Source: an uncultured Alphaproteobacteria bacterium
Lineage (GTDB): Bacteria > Pseudomonadota > Alphaproteobacteria > Rs-D84
NCBI GenBank assembly: GCA_944389265.1
Contig: CALXLS010000001.1
Location: 1 to 64,000, forward strand
Reading direction: 5' to 3'
DNA length: 64,000 bases
Below the pieces are notes generated by a model, which was not told the origin of the DNA, did no database searches, and saw only the letters and a program-made list of their open reading frames with translations. Positions 17,282 through 25,631 of the stretch are shown one piece after another. Numbering within the stretch: the stretch's first letter is position 1; each line of letters starts with the position of its first letter. The position numbers and the translations under genes were made by a program.

Positions 17282-18289
17282 CTAATCTAATTCTATCAAC
17301 TCATATTTAGTTGTGCCTAACCCTATTGATTCTGCATACGGTAAAATATGTCGTCCCATCTGTCTGTCAATTCGTTCTTGTAATTTCTTTGCTCCTGAAT
17401 CTTTAGACTCATATATCATATCTACAAACGCTTGGTCATTAGCAACAGGGTCTGTTGATGCAACAATCCCTAAATCAGACATAACTGGATCCGTTTGATG
17501 CGCATCGCAATCACAATCAACTGACAAAAAGTTCATAACTGTTATATATACAATCTGCTTGCCCTGCGAAGCAAAATAATCACTAACTGATTTTGCTGCC
17601 TCTGCCATTGATTCTATAAAGGCTTGCTGTTCTGGTAAATTAGACCACAATATATCTGGGTCTTCTGTAAAACCCGCTGAATGAATATAGGCTTTGCCAT
17701 TTCTTGATGCAATACCAATAGATTGATTCTTCAAATTAGCACCAAATCCACCCATTGCATGTCCCTTGCCATGTGCTAAATTTAATATTGAATCATAATT
17801 ATCCAAATGTGTCCCAACAAGATTATATTTTAAATGCTTGCCATTATTAACTGGTATTTTCTTTTCGCCTTCTGAATCCATAATGTCAACGTCCGCAAAT
17901 TTAGTGAAACCGTGTTCTTCTGCAACCTTTAAATGGTCTTCTACTGTATTGCGTTTGCCAGCGTATGCCGTATTACACTCAAGAATGGTACCATTTAATT
18001 TCTGAACAAGCGGTCCTATTAAGTCCGCCTTTAAATAACCGCGAGAACCGGCCTCGCCAGTTGAAACTTTTACCCCAACCCTGCCCTTTAATTCTACACC
18101 AAGTGCGTCATATATTTTTATCAAATTTTCTGGTGTTATATCTTTTACATAATATACTTTTGCTGGTTCATTTCCCATTTTTGCCTCCGACTTATTAATG
18201 AATTTTGTTCCGATGATGCCGACAATAACTGCGACAACAACCAGACCACCAAGTGCAACGCCTAATTTTTTGTAATTCATTTGTACCAC
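17282..18289 (-). CDS. DUF362-domain protein with N-terminal membrane anchor
   Basis: A 335-residue protein. The start is either GTG at 18289 or ATG at 18280. Residues about 10-30 form a hydrophobic anchor or signal segment. The remainder matches the DUF362 layout, with GRVGVKVSTGEAG near residue 69 and a late segment VMSDLGIVASTDPVANDQAF typical of the family. DUF362 proteins are often ferredoxin-associated, but the CxxC clusters of a ferredoxin domain are absent; only a CDCD pair is present near residue 255. It is the last gene of the TetR-regulated redox operon and is likely periplasmic. Its reaction is unknown. Confidence 0.85.
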   Translation of the reverse strand: MVQMNYKKLGVALGGLVVVAVIVGIIGTKFINKSEAKMGNEPAKVYYVKDITPENLIKIYDALGVELKGRVGVKVSTGEAGSRGYLKADLIGPLVQKLNGTILECNTAYAGKRNTVEDHLKVAEEHGFTKFADVDIMDSEGEKKIPVNNGKHLKYNLVGTHLDNYDSILNLAHGKGHAMGGFGANLKNQSIGIASRNGKAYIHSAGFTEDPDILWSNLPEQQAFIESMAEAAKSVSDYFASQGKQIVYITVMNFLSVDCDCDAHQTDPVMSDLGIVASTDPVANDQAFVDMIYESKDSGAKKLQERIDRQMGRHILPYAESIGLGTTKYELIELD

Positions 18290-18294
18290 GTTTT

Positions 18295-19152
18295 TTATCT
18301 TAGTTTATTGTAGTCTTCAGCAGAAACTGCTTCTAGCCATTCATTAGAAGTGTCTTCACCATCCAACTCAAACGCCAAATGTGAAAACCAAGAATCTGGT
18401 GCGGCTCCATGCCAATGCTTTACCCCAGCTGGAATATGAATAACCGTACCCTCTTTTATCTCTACTGGCTCCTTACCCCATTCTTGATAGTAGCCACGTC
18501 CGCCAACACCAACTAACATCTGACCACCACCAGTTGTAGCATGGTGTATATGCCAATTATTTCTGCACCCAGGTTCAAAGGTCACATTAGAAAACTTTAC
18601 TTGTTCTGTTGAAACTGGTGCCAGATAACTTTGTCCAACAAAGTATTGTGCATATGCATCGTTTGGTTCCCCAATCGGGAAGATTATTGTTTTTGCATAT
18701 TCATCTTTGCTCATTGGTTGAACCGTATCTGCGTCCCCCCAAACGTTTTTAGCAAGATTAAATACTGCCCACGCCTTTGGCCAACCAGCATAAAATGCGT
18801 TATGCGTAATAATCCCTGCAATTTCAGATTTTGTTACACCATTATTCTTTGCGGTTTGTAAGTGATATGTCAGTGAAGAATCTGTTATACCTTGACTCAT
18901 CAAAGATACAACCGTTACGATACTTTTGGTTTTTAAATCTATCTTGCCATCGTTCCAATTTTCACCAAACAAAATATCATCGTTATAGTGTGCAAATTCT
19001 GGTGCGAAATCCCCCAGTTGATTACGCCCCGCGGTTTGAACTATTTTTTCACTCATATTATTTTCCTTTGGTTGAGTTGTAGAATTATCTGATGCAGAAT
19101 CACATGCACCTAATGTTGTAATCAATGCCAATGCTGTTAATGTTTTTCTCAT
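18295..19152 (-). CDS. Lipoprotein with carboxymuconolactone-decarboxylase and cupin domains
   Basis: A 285-residue protein with a lipoprotein signal peptide ending in LGAC. Residues about 45-135 form a CMD/AhpD-like domain but lack the AhpD CxxC pair, having NAFYAGWPKAW at that place. Residues about 170-265 form a cupin with metal-binding histidines in NNWHIHHATTGGGQ and a later VKHWHGA. Fused CMD-cupin proteins accompany flavodoxin and hydrolase genes in detoxification operons. The lipid anchor puts it at the periplasmic face of a membrane. Substrate unknown. The start has AAGGA upstream. Confidence 0.9.
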   Translation of the reverse strand: MRKTLTALALITTLGACDSASDNSTTQPKENNMSEKIVQTAGRNQLGDFAPEFAHYNDDILFGENWNDGKIDLKTKSIVTVVSLMSQGITDSSLTYHLQTAKNNGVTKSEIAGIITHNAFYAGWPKAWAVFNLAKNVWGDADTVQPMSKDEYAKTIIFPIGEPNDAYAQYFVGQSYLAPVSTEQVKFSNVTFEPGCRNNWHIHHATTGGGQMLVGVGGRGYYQEWGKEPVEIKEGTVIHIPAGVKHWHGAAPDSWFSHLAFELDGEDTSNEWLEAVSAEDYNKLR

Positions 19153-19164
19153 ATTCAGTCCTTA

Positions 19165-19590
19165 TTATTTCACTGAAAATGTAACTTCTACATCGCCATA
19201 ACCTCCGAAGAAATCAAGTATCTGTTGTCTTGTCATATTGGGTATTTTGCCAATGCGAGTGAAGTTCCAACTGTTGGTGTCATAATATATGACAATCGTG
19301 TTGCCTAGATATAAAATCACATCACCTGCATACGTGGTTATATTTTCATCTGACCTTGGTAAATCAAACCCTAGTTTACCTGTTTTTTCAAAATTCCCGT
19401 AATCAGACATTTTAACCGTTATATCACCAGAAGACAATTTTTCAGCAAAAGCCTTGGCAGATGGATTGTCTGCCAACTCTATGTCCAAAGATTTGTTCCC
19501 ACAATATACTTTCATTATATTTTCCTGTGCAAATGCTGGCGCACTTTGTAGTACAACCAACAATCCTATTAAACATAACCTTTTTCTCAT
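19165..19590 (-). CDS. Secreted cyclophilin-like-fold protein
   Basis: A 141-residue protein with a signal peptide cleaved after AFA (about residue 21). The mature part has the cyclophilin-like (Cyclophil_like/DUF3830-type) pattern: SADNPSA-like helix ADNPSAKAFAEKL, then DYGNFEKTGKLGFDLP, then AGDVILYLGNTIVIYYD and a final GDVEVTF strand. Members of this family commonly sit beside flavodoxins and TetR regulators. They lack prolyl-isomerase residues and their function is unsettled. It lies between the hydrolase and the CMD-cupin lipoprotein. Confidence 0.9.
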   Translation of the reverse strand: MRKRLCLIGLLVVLQSAPAFAQENIMKVYCGNKSLDIELADNPSAKAFAEKLSSGDITVKMSDYGNFEKTGKLGFDLPRSDENITTYAGDVILYLGNTIVIYYDTNSWNFTRIGKIPNMTRQQILDFFGGYGDVEVTFSVK

Positions 19591-19605
19591 TTATTAAATT
19601 TGCCT

Positions 19606-20643
19606 TTATTTCAGATTTGTCTTAAAGAACGTTTCTATTTTATCAAACGGAATCTTATCATGATTCTTGCCGCCATCGTATAAGTCAACATGAACAGCGC
19701 CTGGAATAATCATCAGTTCCTTGTTATCGCCCGTCAACTTCTTAAACGCGTCTTCGCTAAAATACCGACTATGTGCATTTTCACCATGTATCATCAACAC
19801 AGGTGTATGAATTTCATTTATGTATGACAAAATAGGCATATTCATAAATGGCAACGATGTCGTTAGTGTCCAATCTGTGTTAGAATTCTTAGATCGTACA
19901 TGATAACCACGTGATGTTTTGTAATAATCATAATAATCTTGAACATATTTTGGTTCATTACCCGTTATTTTTTGTGGCAGCCCATCACCAACAGCATAAG
20001 TACCAGATGCAAAATCTGCTGTGCGCTGTGCATTCAATTTTTCTTTTAACGCCTGTCTGTCTTCGGCAGTCATTGAATCGAAATAACCGTATGCATTTAC
20101 ACGACTCATGTCATACATAGTTGATGTGACTGTTGCCTTGATACGTGTATCTATCGCCGCAGCACTTAACGCAAATCCACCAAAACCACAAATACCAAGT
20201 ACACCTATTTTATCTGCGTCTACATCTTTATTGTTTGATAAGAAATCAACCGCAGCTGACATATCTTCGATACTAATTTCAGGCGACGCAATATTACGTA
20301 CGGCACCTCCGCTTTCGCCTGTAAATGATGGGTCGAATGCCAATGTTATAAAACCACGGCTGGCTAATTCCTGAGCATAAAGACCCGATGCCTGCTCTTT
20401 ATCAGCACCAAACGGTCCAGATATCGCAATTGCGGCAGATTTCTCCGCCGATTTATCCTTTGGCATATACAAGTCACCAACCAATTCTATACCAAAGCGA
20501 TTCCTGAATTTGACTTTTTCAACGACAACATTCTCGTTTTTGGGAAACGTTTTATCCCATGTTTGTTTAGTCATGCTTTTTACTCCTATTGCGATTGCAG
20601 TTATTCCGATTAAAGTTAAAACGATTGTTATTGCTGTTTTCAT
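19606..20643 (-). CDS. Alpha/beta hydrolase, dienelactone-hydrolase-like
   Basis: A 345-residue alpha/beta hydrolase with an N-terminal hydrophobic helix (about 4-22) that anchors or exports it. The nucleophile elbow reads GICGFGG near residue 150, so the nucleophile is cysteine as in dienelactone hydrolases. The acid and base are expected in the regions with HTPVLMIHGENAHS and GAVHVDLYDG, the latter holding the catalytic histidine. Related gut proteins are annotated as alpha/beta hydrolases of unknown substrate. It sits directly after the flavodoxin gene in the TetR operon. Confidence 0.88.
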   Translation of the reverse strand: MKTAITIVLTLIGITAIAIGVKSMTKQTWDKTFPKNENVVVEKVKFRNRFGIELVGDLYMPKDKSAEKSAAIAISGPFGADKEQASGLYAQELASRGFITLAFDPSFTGESGGAVRNIASPEISIEDMSAAVDFLSNNKDVDADKIGVLGICGFGGFALSAAAIDTRIKATVTSTMYDMSRVNAYGYFDSMTAEDRQALKEKLNAQRTADFASGTYAVGDGLPQKITGNEPKYVQDYYDYYKTSRGYHVRSKNSNTDWTLTTSLPFMNMPILSYINEIHTPVLMIHGENAHSRYFSEDAFKKLTGDNKELMIIPGAVHVDLYDGGKNHDKIPFDKIETFFKTNLK

Positions 20644-20656
20644 TTTTCTTCCTTTG

Positions 20657-21154
20657 CTATTTGATGCTTTCTGCCCAAGTTTTTAGTTCTTCTGTACTAA
20701 TATTTGCTGTGAAACGTTTGCCGTTTATTATTTCTGGGTTGCCTGTTGCGTCTTTCTGTAAATCAGACGCTGTATCCCCGAGTCCACTACTGCCAGAAGT
20801 TGCGAACAAAATTACTTTCTTGCCCGATAGGTCATAACTCTTTACAAACTGGTTTACTATTTTAGGCGAAGTCCCCCACCATATAGGGAAACCCAAGAAT
20901 ATTGTGTCATAATCTTTAACTGGCGCATTCAAATCCGCTAATTCAGGATACGGCAACATATTAGCCATTTCCAAAGACGACCTACTGTTTTCATCATTCC
21001 AATTTAAATCTGCATCAGTATAAGGTTGTGCTGCTTTTATTTCATAAATCGGTGCATTAATTGCAGCCGCCAAATTATTTGCCACCTTTGCCGTCGTTCC
21101 TGTCGCAGAAAAATATGCAATAAGAACAGAAGATAAAATGCTATTCATTTTCAT
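20657..21154 (-). CDS. Flavodoxin
   Basis: A 165-residue flavodoxin. The FMN phosphate loop SATGTTAKVA lies near residue 16, the second FMN contact loop has FPIWWGTSPK near 93, and the third is FATSGSSGLGD near 117. It starts at an ATG overlapping the TetR stop (ATGA), so the two are coupled. It carries electrons or reduces quinone-like substrates in the cytoplasm. The N-terminus is slightly extended and hydrophobic, but the first strand runs straight into the FMN loop, so this is not an export signal. Confidence 0.93.
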   Translation of the reverse strand: MKMNSILSSVLIAYFSATGTTAKVANNLAAAINAPIYEIKAAQPYTDADLNWNDENSRSSLEMANMLPYPELADLNAPVKDYDTIFLGFPIWWGTSPKIVNQFVKSYDLSGKKVILFATSGSSGLGDTASDLQKDATGNPEIINGKRFTANISTEELKTWAESIK

Positions 21155-21777
21155 TCCCCTTGGTTATTTAATAGTGAAACTATTGTTTGATACGCGAAGT
21201 CGTAAACTCTTTTGGTTGGGAACTTTATACCTGCAGAAGTCATCGCTTCTTTTTGTTTTTGCGTAACATTTGCATAAGGATAAAGCCCAAACATAAATGG
21301 AAAGAATATATATATGAACTTATTTATGTCCGCCCTGCTCATATGCGGGAAATATACCACTAATAAATGTTCCACAGTGTCCAAAGCGCGTTTGTATTCT
21401 TGTTTAAATACCGTTAGTTCATCTAAAGAACAACTTTCTTCTAAATCGTATAAATTCATAGAAAGCAATTTTAATAATACAGGACGATTTTCTAAAGTCC
21501 GAGCCAGTTTACTTGCAAATTCTTTGACGCTTAGTTTTTTATATTTTTTTACGATGCCGTCCATATCATCACACCAAAAGGCATATTCTTCACGGAATAT
21601 TTCCAGAAAAATACTTTCTTTTGTTGCAAAATAATTATAAATAGAAGGTCTGGAAAAACTTGTATATTCACTTATCTCTTTAATTGTAATTTCTTTAAAA
21701 TTCATTTTCTGATAAAGTTCACGACAAGCGATAACTATTTCAGCTTTCCTTTTATCAGCATATATTATATTTCCCAC
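21151..21777 (-). CDS. TetR-family repressor of the redox operon
   Basis: A 208-residue TetR regulator. The N-terminal HTH (about 10-60) contains TIKEISEYTSFSRPSIYNYF, the recognition helix pattern of the family. The C-terminal ligand domain is divergent. It is first in the operon and its promoter holds two perfect TGACAC-N-GTGTCA palindromes, so autorepression with release by an unknown ligand is likely. A GAAAGGAG ribosome site lies before the start. Confidence 0.93.
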   Translation of the reverse strand: MGNIIYADKRKAEIVIACRELYQKMNFKEITIKEISEYTSFSRPSIYNYFATKESIFLEIFREEYAFWCDDMDGIVKKYKKLSVKEFASKLARTLENRPVLLKLLSMNLYDLEESCSLDELTVFKQEYKRALDTVEHLLVVYFPHMSRADINKFIYIFFPFMFGLYPYANVTQKQKEAMTSAGIKFPTKRVYDFAYQTIVSLLNNQGE

Positions 21778-21794
21778 AAAAACTCCTTTCTTGC

Positions 21795-21843
21795 TGACAC
21801 AGTGTCAATATATTATATATGTCATTTTTCTGACACCGTGTCA
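21795..21843 (-). promoter_or_regulatory. Twin TetR-type operators in the operon promoter
   Basis: Perfect palindromes TGACAC-N-GTGTCA at 21795-21807 and 21831-21843, centres 36 bp apart. The distal one contains a TTGACA -35; an AT-rich -10 (TATAAT-like, within 21808-21825) lies between. Binding at both would cover the promoter. The target is the divergently read TetR-flavodoxin operon on the minus strand. Confidence 0.85.
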
Positions 21844-21960
21844 AGAATTGTTTTGTAAAGATATATAACACCAAATCAAAACGCACACTGAAAAAGATAA
21901 TTGCGAACAAAAATAAAGATAATATTTATATATTTACCGTATTTATTTGCGGTTTTATTT

Positions 21961-23313
21961 CTAAAACCGTTGCGTCATAGAAAACTCTACGCCCCATTTA
22001 TCAAACTCACGTTGCCATATATTTGAATCACGACGCATGTAACTGAATGTGAAAGTCGGAACAAAATTCCATACCTCCAATTTACTATTTGAAATTGATA
22101 CTGCATACCTCTGTGTTAAACTGCTTTCTGCAATTTGTTCAAACTTTCCGTCTTTTACAACCCAGCGCATATCATCATAATCCTGCAAATACGCAGATAC
22201 ATCAAAATATACATTAAACTGGGCTGGCAAATCTATCCCAAAACCTATTCCTAAACTTGGTCGCCAATTTGAATACACTCTATCCTTTGTAACCTCTCTT
22301 GCAACCCCCAATCGCAACATTACATATTTTGAGGAATCAAACGAATGTATAAAGCGACTTGTGGCGTCATACGTTTGACCATCTAAAATCAATCCAAAAT
22401 CATCGTATGTATTATCACTAACAAGAAGCGACAGTTGCCCAGATGTCTTACGTGTAAAATCATAGTTTATATTTAAACGCCCACCCGCAGACCAATTATA
22501 AGGATTCCAACCATACCACCGCCTGCTTGCCGTTGCAGCAAACCATATATCACCGTTTTCCCATACATACCTTGGTCCCGAACTTACAAACAATAACAAG
22601 TCATCAAAATCGTGCTTATTATAGATATTTGCATAAATATTCGCATCCGATTTCCAACGCCACTTTTCTGACAATCGAAACTCGTAATCACCACCCAAAA
22701 CGAAGTTAAAACCAACTGCTTTTTCTGGCTCAGGCAATTGTCTGCATAGTGGTCCAAAAATCGTATCAACACATTCTTCCCCACCAACAGAAGTGTTAAT
22801 ATTATTATCTGGTGCCATGCCTAAGTTTAAATACACATTCCAGTTTTTGTTCTGACGAATTACGTATCTCATATAATTCATCACATTTTTTATATCGTCT
22901 GGTAAGTCTTTACCCGCCATGGCACGACGCAACTGATAATCTGCCTGGCGCCATTGTTTTGTATTCATATAGCAAATTGCTAATTCAAATCGAACTCTTG
23001 CTAAATCTGGATATTTATCAAGAATCTTGCGATATATCTTTATCGCTGTTTCATAATCTTTGTTTGCAGTAGCAACACGCCCACGTAAGAAATTTTGCTC
23101 AATATTTAATGCGACACTTTCAAATTCTGGCAGGTTATCTAATATAGATTCTGCCTGTTCTATTTCACCCTTGTCTATCAATGCACCAGTTATTTTTAGT
23201 GCATCAACTGCAGACATAGTAATTTCTTTTGAATTATCTTTGGGCTTATGCAATTCTGCCCAGCACAAGCTGGGCAGAACGATAATGATAAAAGCGAACA
23301 ATAATTTCTTCAC
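21961..23313 (-). CDS. Slam-like outer-membrane surface-lipoprotein assembly modifier
   Basis: A 450-residue protein with a signal peptide (cleavage after CWA, about 19). A periplasmic TPR domain (about 35-155) has an ALNIEQNFLRGRVATANKDY-type repeat. A C-terminal DUF560/Slam beta-barrel (about 170-450) ends in the outer-membrane signature aromatic ...SMTQRF. Slam proteins move specific lipoproteins to the cell surface (type XI secretion). It starts at a GTG overlapping the stop of the upstream lipoprotein gene by one base, so cargo and transporter are co-expressed. Confidence 0.88.
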   Translation of the reverse strand: MKKLLFAFIIIVLPSLCWAELHKPKDNSKEITMSAVDALKITGALIDKGEIEQAESILDNLPEFESVALNIEQNFLRGRVATANKDYETAIKIYRKILDKYPDLARVRFELAICYMNTKQWRQADYQLRRAMAGKDLPDDIKNVMNYMRYVIRQNKNWNVYLNLGMAPDNNINTSVGGEECVDTIFGPLCRQLPEPEKAVGFNFVLGGDYEFRLSEKWRWKSDANIYANIYNKHDFDDLLLFVSSGPRYVWENGDIWFAATASRRWYGWNPYNWSAGGRLNINYDFTRKTSGQLSLLVSDNTYDDFGLILDGQTYDATSRFIHSFDSSKYVMLRLGVAREVTKDRVYSNWRPSLGIGFGIDLPAQFNVYFDVSAYLQDYDDMRWVVKDGKFEQIAESSLTQRYAVSISNSKLEVWNFVPTFTFSYMRRDSNIWQREFDKWGVEFSMTQRF

Positions 23314-24218
23314 TATTTCACACCAAATGCTACGTCCATTTTAATCCCAGATATAGATTCTTGAAATTTTACATTTCCAACCGCCTCTGATGGGATACCC
23401 ATATCTGGTCTCGCACCATAATACCCAACATCCATTTCTGCACCTGATGTTGTAACCTTATTACCAGCAACGTCAAATTTCACTAAATCTTCTTTGTTCT
23501 TATAATTACTAAACTCTATTGTACCTGCTGCGTCATCTTTTACTATGATGTCATACCAGTTATCAAATATAGCGCCAAGTGTACTAACACCCGTTTCTTT
23601 ATCAAAGTTTAATACAGCATCGCCATCTAATTTTACAAATTCTGAATCTGCACTTGCACCACCGACTGCACGTCCAGAAAATTGCACATCTTTTACAATA
23701 TCCGCAACATCTATCTTTTGTGCTGCATTACCACTAACAAAAACTTTATCTTCTATACTAGTACAATTTACCGTATTTTCATTTATAATTTCATACGTAC
23801 CAAAGTCCGAATACGACAAACCTAATTCTTTTCCCAAAGAAGAATAGTCAAAACTTTCATCCGCAATTTCTATACGCACGCTAGAATTTCTATTTCCACG
23901 CGAAGGTCTGGTTCCCCTATCAGATTGCACAATATTTTCTGCATCATTTCCCCTGTCTGTACTTGGAACCAAATTTACGTCATCCCCACGTTCATCAGTT
24001 GGATTACGATCGGATGTATCACCCCGATTGTCACTTGGTTCTGGGTTCGTTTCACCCCGATTGTCACTTGGTAAATAATTTGAACTATTTCCACGACCTG
24101 ATGTCGGTATATGCTTAGTACAACCTTCGGCAGAATCAAGGCATGCTGGGGAATATCCACCGCCACCACCACAAGCAGCCAAAATAACAGTTAACATTAA
24201 ACAAGTTATTTTTTTCAT
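23313..24218 (-). CDS. Surface lipoprotein with TbpB-like C-terminal barrel (Slam cargo)
   Basis: A 301-residue lipoprotein: signal peptide ending LAAC, then a glycine/aspartate-rich linker (about 25-110) built of degenerate repeats ending in SDNRG, DERG or TDRG. A C-terminal half (about 115-301) follows with FDNWYD, GTIEFSNYK and the TbpB barrel ending YYGARP...EAVGNVKF...VAFGVK. The YG-EA-G-F-FG.K pattern is the signature of transferrin-binding-protein-B-like barrels, which Slams recognise. It lies immediately upstream of the Slam-like gene. The repeat linker would hold the barrel away from the membrane. The ligand is unknown. Confidence 0.85.
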   Translation of the reverse strand: MKKITCLMLTVILAACGGGGGYSPACLDSAEGCTKHIPTSGRGNSSNYLPSDNRGETNPEPSDNRGDTSDRNPTDERGDDVNLVPSTDRGNDAENIVQSDRGTRPSRGNRNSSVRIEIADESFDYSSLGKELGLSYSDFGTYEIINENTVNCTSIEDKVFVSGNAAQKIDVADIVKDVQFSGRAVGGASADSEFVKLDGDAVLNFDKETGVSTLGAIFDNWYDIIVKDDAAGTIEFSNYKNKEDLVKFDVAGNKVTTSGAEMDVGYYGARPDMGIPSEAVGNVKFQESISGIKMDVAFGVK

Positions 24219-24246
24219 TTTATTTCCCCTTATCCTTTATGTAAGA

Positions 24247-24340
24247 ATTATACCCTATCCCACATTTATAAACAAGGACTTGTTTTTATCATAACAACGA
24301 CTTTATTCCCTTGAAAAAGAAATCAGTCCTATACTATACT
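24247..24340. promoter_or_regulatory. Divergent promoters sharing a palindrome
   Basis: Minus strand: TTGTTT (24270-24275) and TATAAT (24247-24252), 17 bp apart. Plus strand: TTGAAA (24311-24316) and TATACT (24335-24340), 18 bp apart. A perfect palindrome AAACAAG-GA-CTTGTTT at 24270-24285 overlaps the minus -35 and could bind one regulator of both lipoprotein genes. It does not look like a classical Fur box. Confidence 0.65.
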
Positions 24341-24378
24341 CAAATATATAAATGATCCTGTTAGTTAGGAGGATATCC

Positions 24379-25626
24379 ATGAAAAAACTTACTTTTTTAT
24401 TTATTGTAAATGCTTTGTTAGCTGCTTGTGGTTTAAGCAATAGTGATGTTGATGGTTATTCTGCACATCCTGGCAACAGAAATCAATATAATCCTAGTTT
24501 AGACCTACCTTATAAAAATACTGCACAGAATAGCAATAAAGAAATTACAGGAATGGTCTCAAGTTCTTATGACCAGTTAAATAGATTTATAGCATACAGG
24601 TTATCTGGTTATACCAACTACCCTATTAGCAATTATCAAGAAATTGCAAGTTTAGCTGTATGGCTGACTTCCGATGATAGAACTGCATCAGATATAAAAG
24701 ATAAGTTTTATGAGAACTCTACCTTATTACACAATGCAATGTATGTAATTAACAAAAGTTTAGCAAGTTGCGTTAAATTTGTATCTTCTTATTCTGGCGA
24801 AGATGTGGGTAATTGTTTTGTAAAATGGCGCGCAGATAACGCGGTCACTTTTGATAAAGCAGCGCAATCTATTCGTGAAAATGCCGACTTTATAAATATA
24901 CAGTCCGCGGAATTTTCTACAAACGATGATATAGTATTAAAGTTCGTTATTGATGACGGCGAAGAAAATAATGGTCCTGGTAAAATAACTGCTATAAAAG
25001 TCGCAGACCAACAATATAACCGTATTGAAGATACCTATACATTTGAAAATGAAGAATCTATTTTAACTTATAATTCTCTTGGTAAAGAATTAGGGCTTTC
25101 TTATTCTGATTTCGGAACCTACAAAGTAGTAAACAAAATCAATAACGAAATTTTAACTGATAATACGCCTTTTGCAGGTGGTTATTCCGCAAAAGAAATT
25201 ACAGACATTGCACAAAATATCGAATTTACAGGTAAAGCTATCGGTACTGTTTCAAAAATGGCAGAAGATGGCGAGCAAAAGAAACTAGAAAAAATTGATA
25301 TTGCGGGGAATGCTGCGCTAAACTTTGATAACGAAACAGGTGTTAGTACACTTGGCGCTACATTTGATAACTGGTATGATGTCACAGTAAAAGATGATAC
25401 CGCAGGTACAATAGAATTTAGTAATTATAAGAATAATGCTAATGAATATGACATGCAAGTATCTGGCGATATGATAGAAGACAAAATAACTGCAAGTGGC
25501 GCAAATATGGATGTGAATTATTACGGTCAATTTCCAGAAAATAAAAGACCAACCGAGGCCGCTGGATTGGTTCAATACAAAGACGCAAATGGTGTAAAGT
25601 TAGATATGGCATTTGGCGCTAAGTAA
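24379..25626 (+). CDS. Second surface lipoprotein with TbpB-like barrel (Slam cargo)
   Basis: The ATG at 24379 is chosen for its AGGAGG ribosome site and because it begins the lipoprotein signal (MKKLTFLF... ending LAAC). The 415-residue product has a unique N-terminal region (about 25-225), then a segment parallel to the divergent lipoprotein: LGKELGLSYSDFGTY, FDNWYD, GTIEFSNYK and the ending AFGAK. The shared C-terminal half and different N-terminal half suggest two cargos of the same Slam with different binding surfaces. It is divergent from the first lipoprotein and convergent with the ABC exporter. Confidence 0.85.
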   Translation: MKKLTFLFIVNALLAACGLSNSDVDGYSAHPGNRNQYNPSLDLPYKNTAQNSNKEITGMVSSSYDQLNRFIAYRLSGYTNYPISNYQEIASLAVWLTSDDRTASDIKDKFYENSTLLHNAMYVINKSLASCVKFVSSYSGEDVGNCFVKWRADNAVTFDKAAQSIRENADFINIQSAEFSTNDDIVLKFVIDDGEENNGPGKITAIKVADQQYNRIEDTYTFENEESILTYNSLGKELGLSYSDFGTYKVVNKINNEILTDNTPFAGGYSAKEITDIAQNIEFTGKAIGTVSKMAEDGEQKKLEKIDIAGNAALNFDNETGVSTLGATFDNWYDVTVKDDTAGTIEFSNYKNNANEYDMQVSGDMIEDKITASGANMDVNYYGQFPENKRPTEAAGLVQYKDANGVKLDMAFGAK

Positions 25627-25631
25627 AAAAT

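Noticed and set aside
24270-24285. Fur box controlling the Slam locus
   Set aside because: The palindrome AAACAAG-GA-CTTGTTT does not match the GATAATGATAAT-type Fur repeats, so iron control is not claimed.
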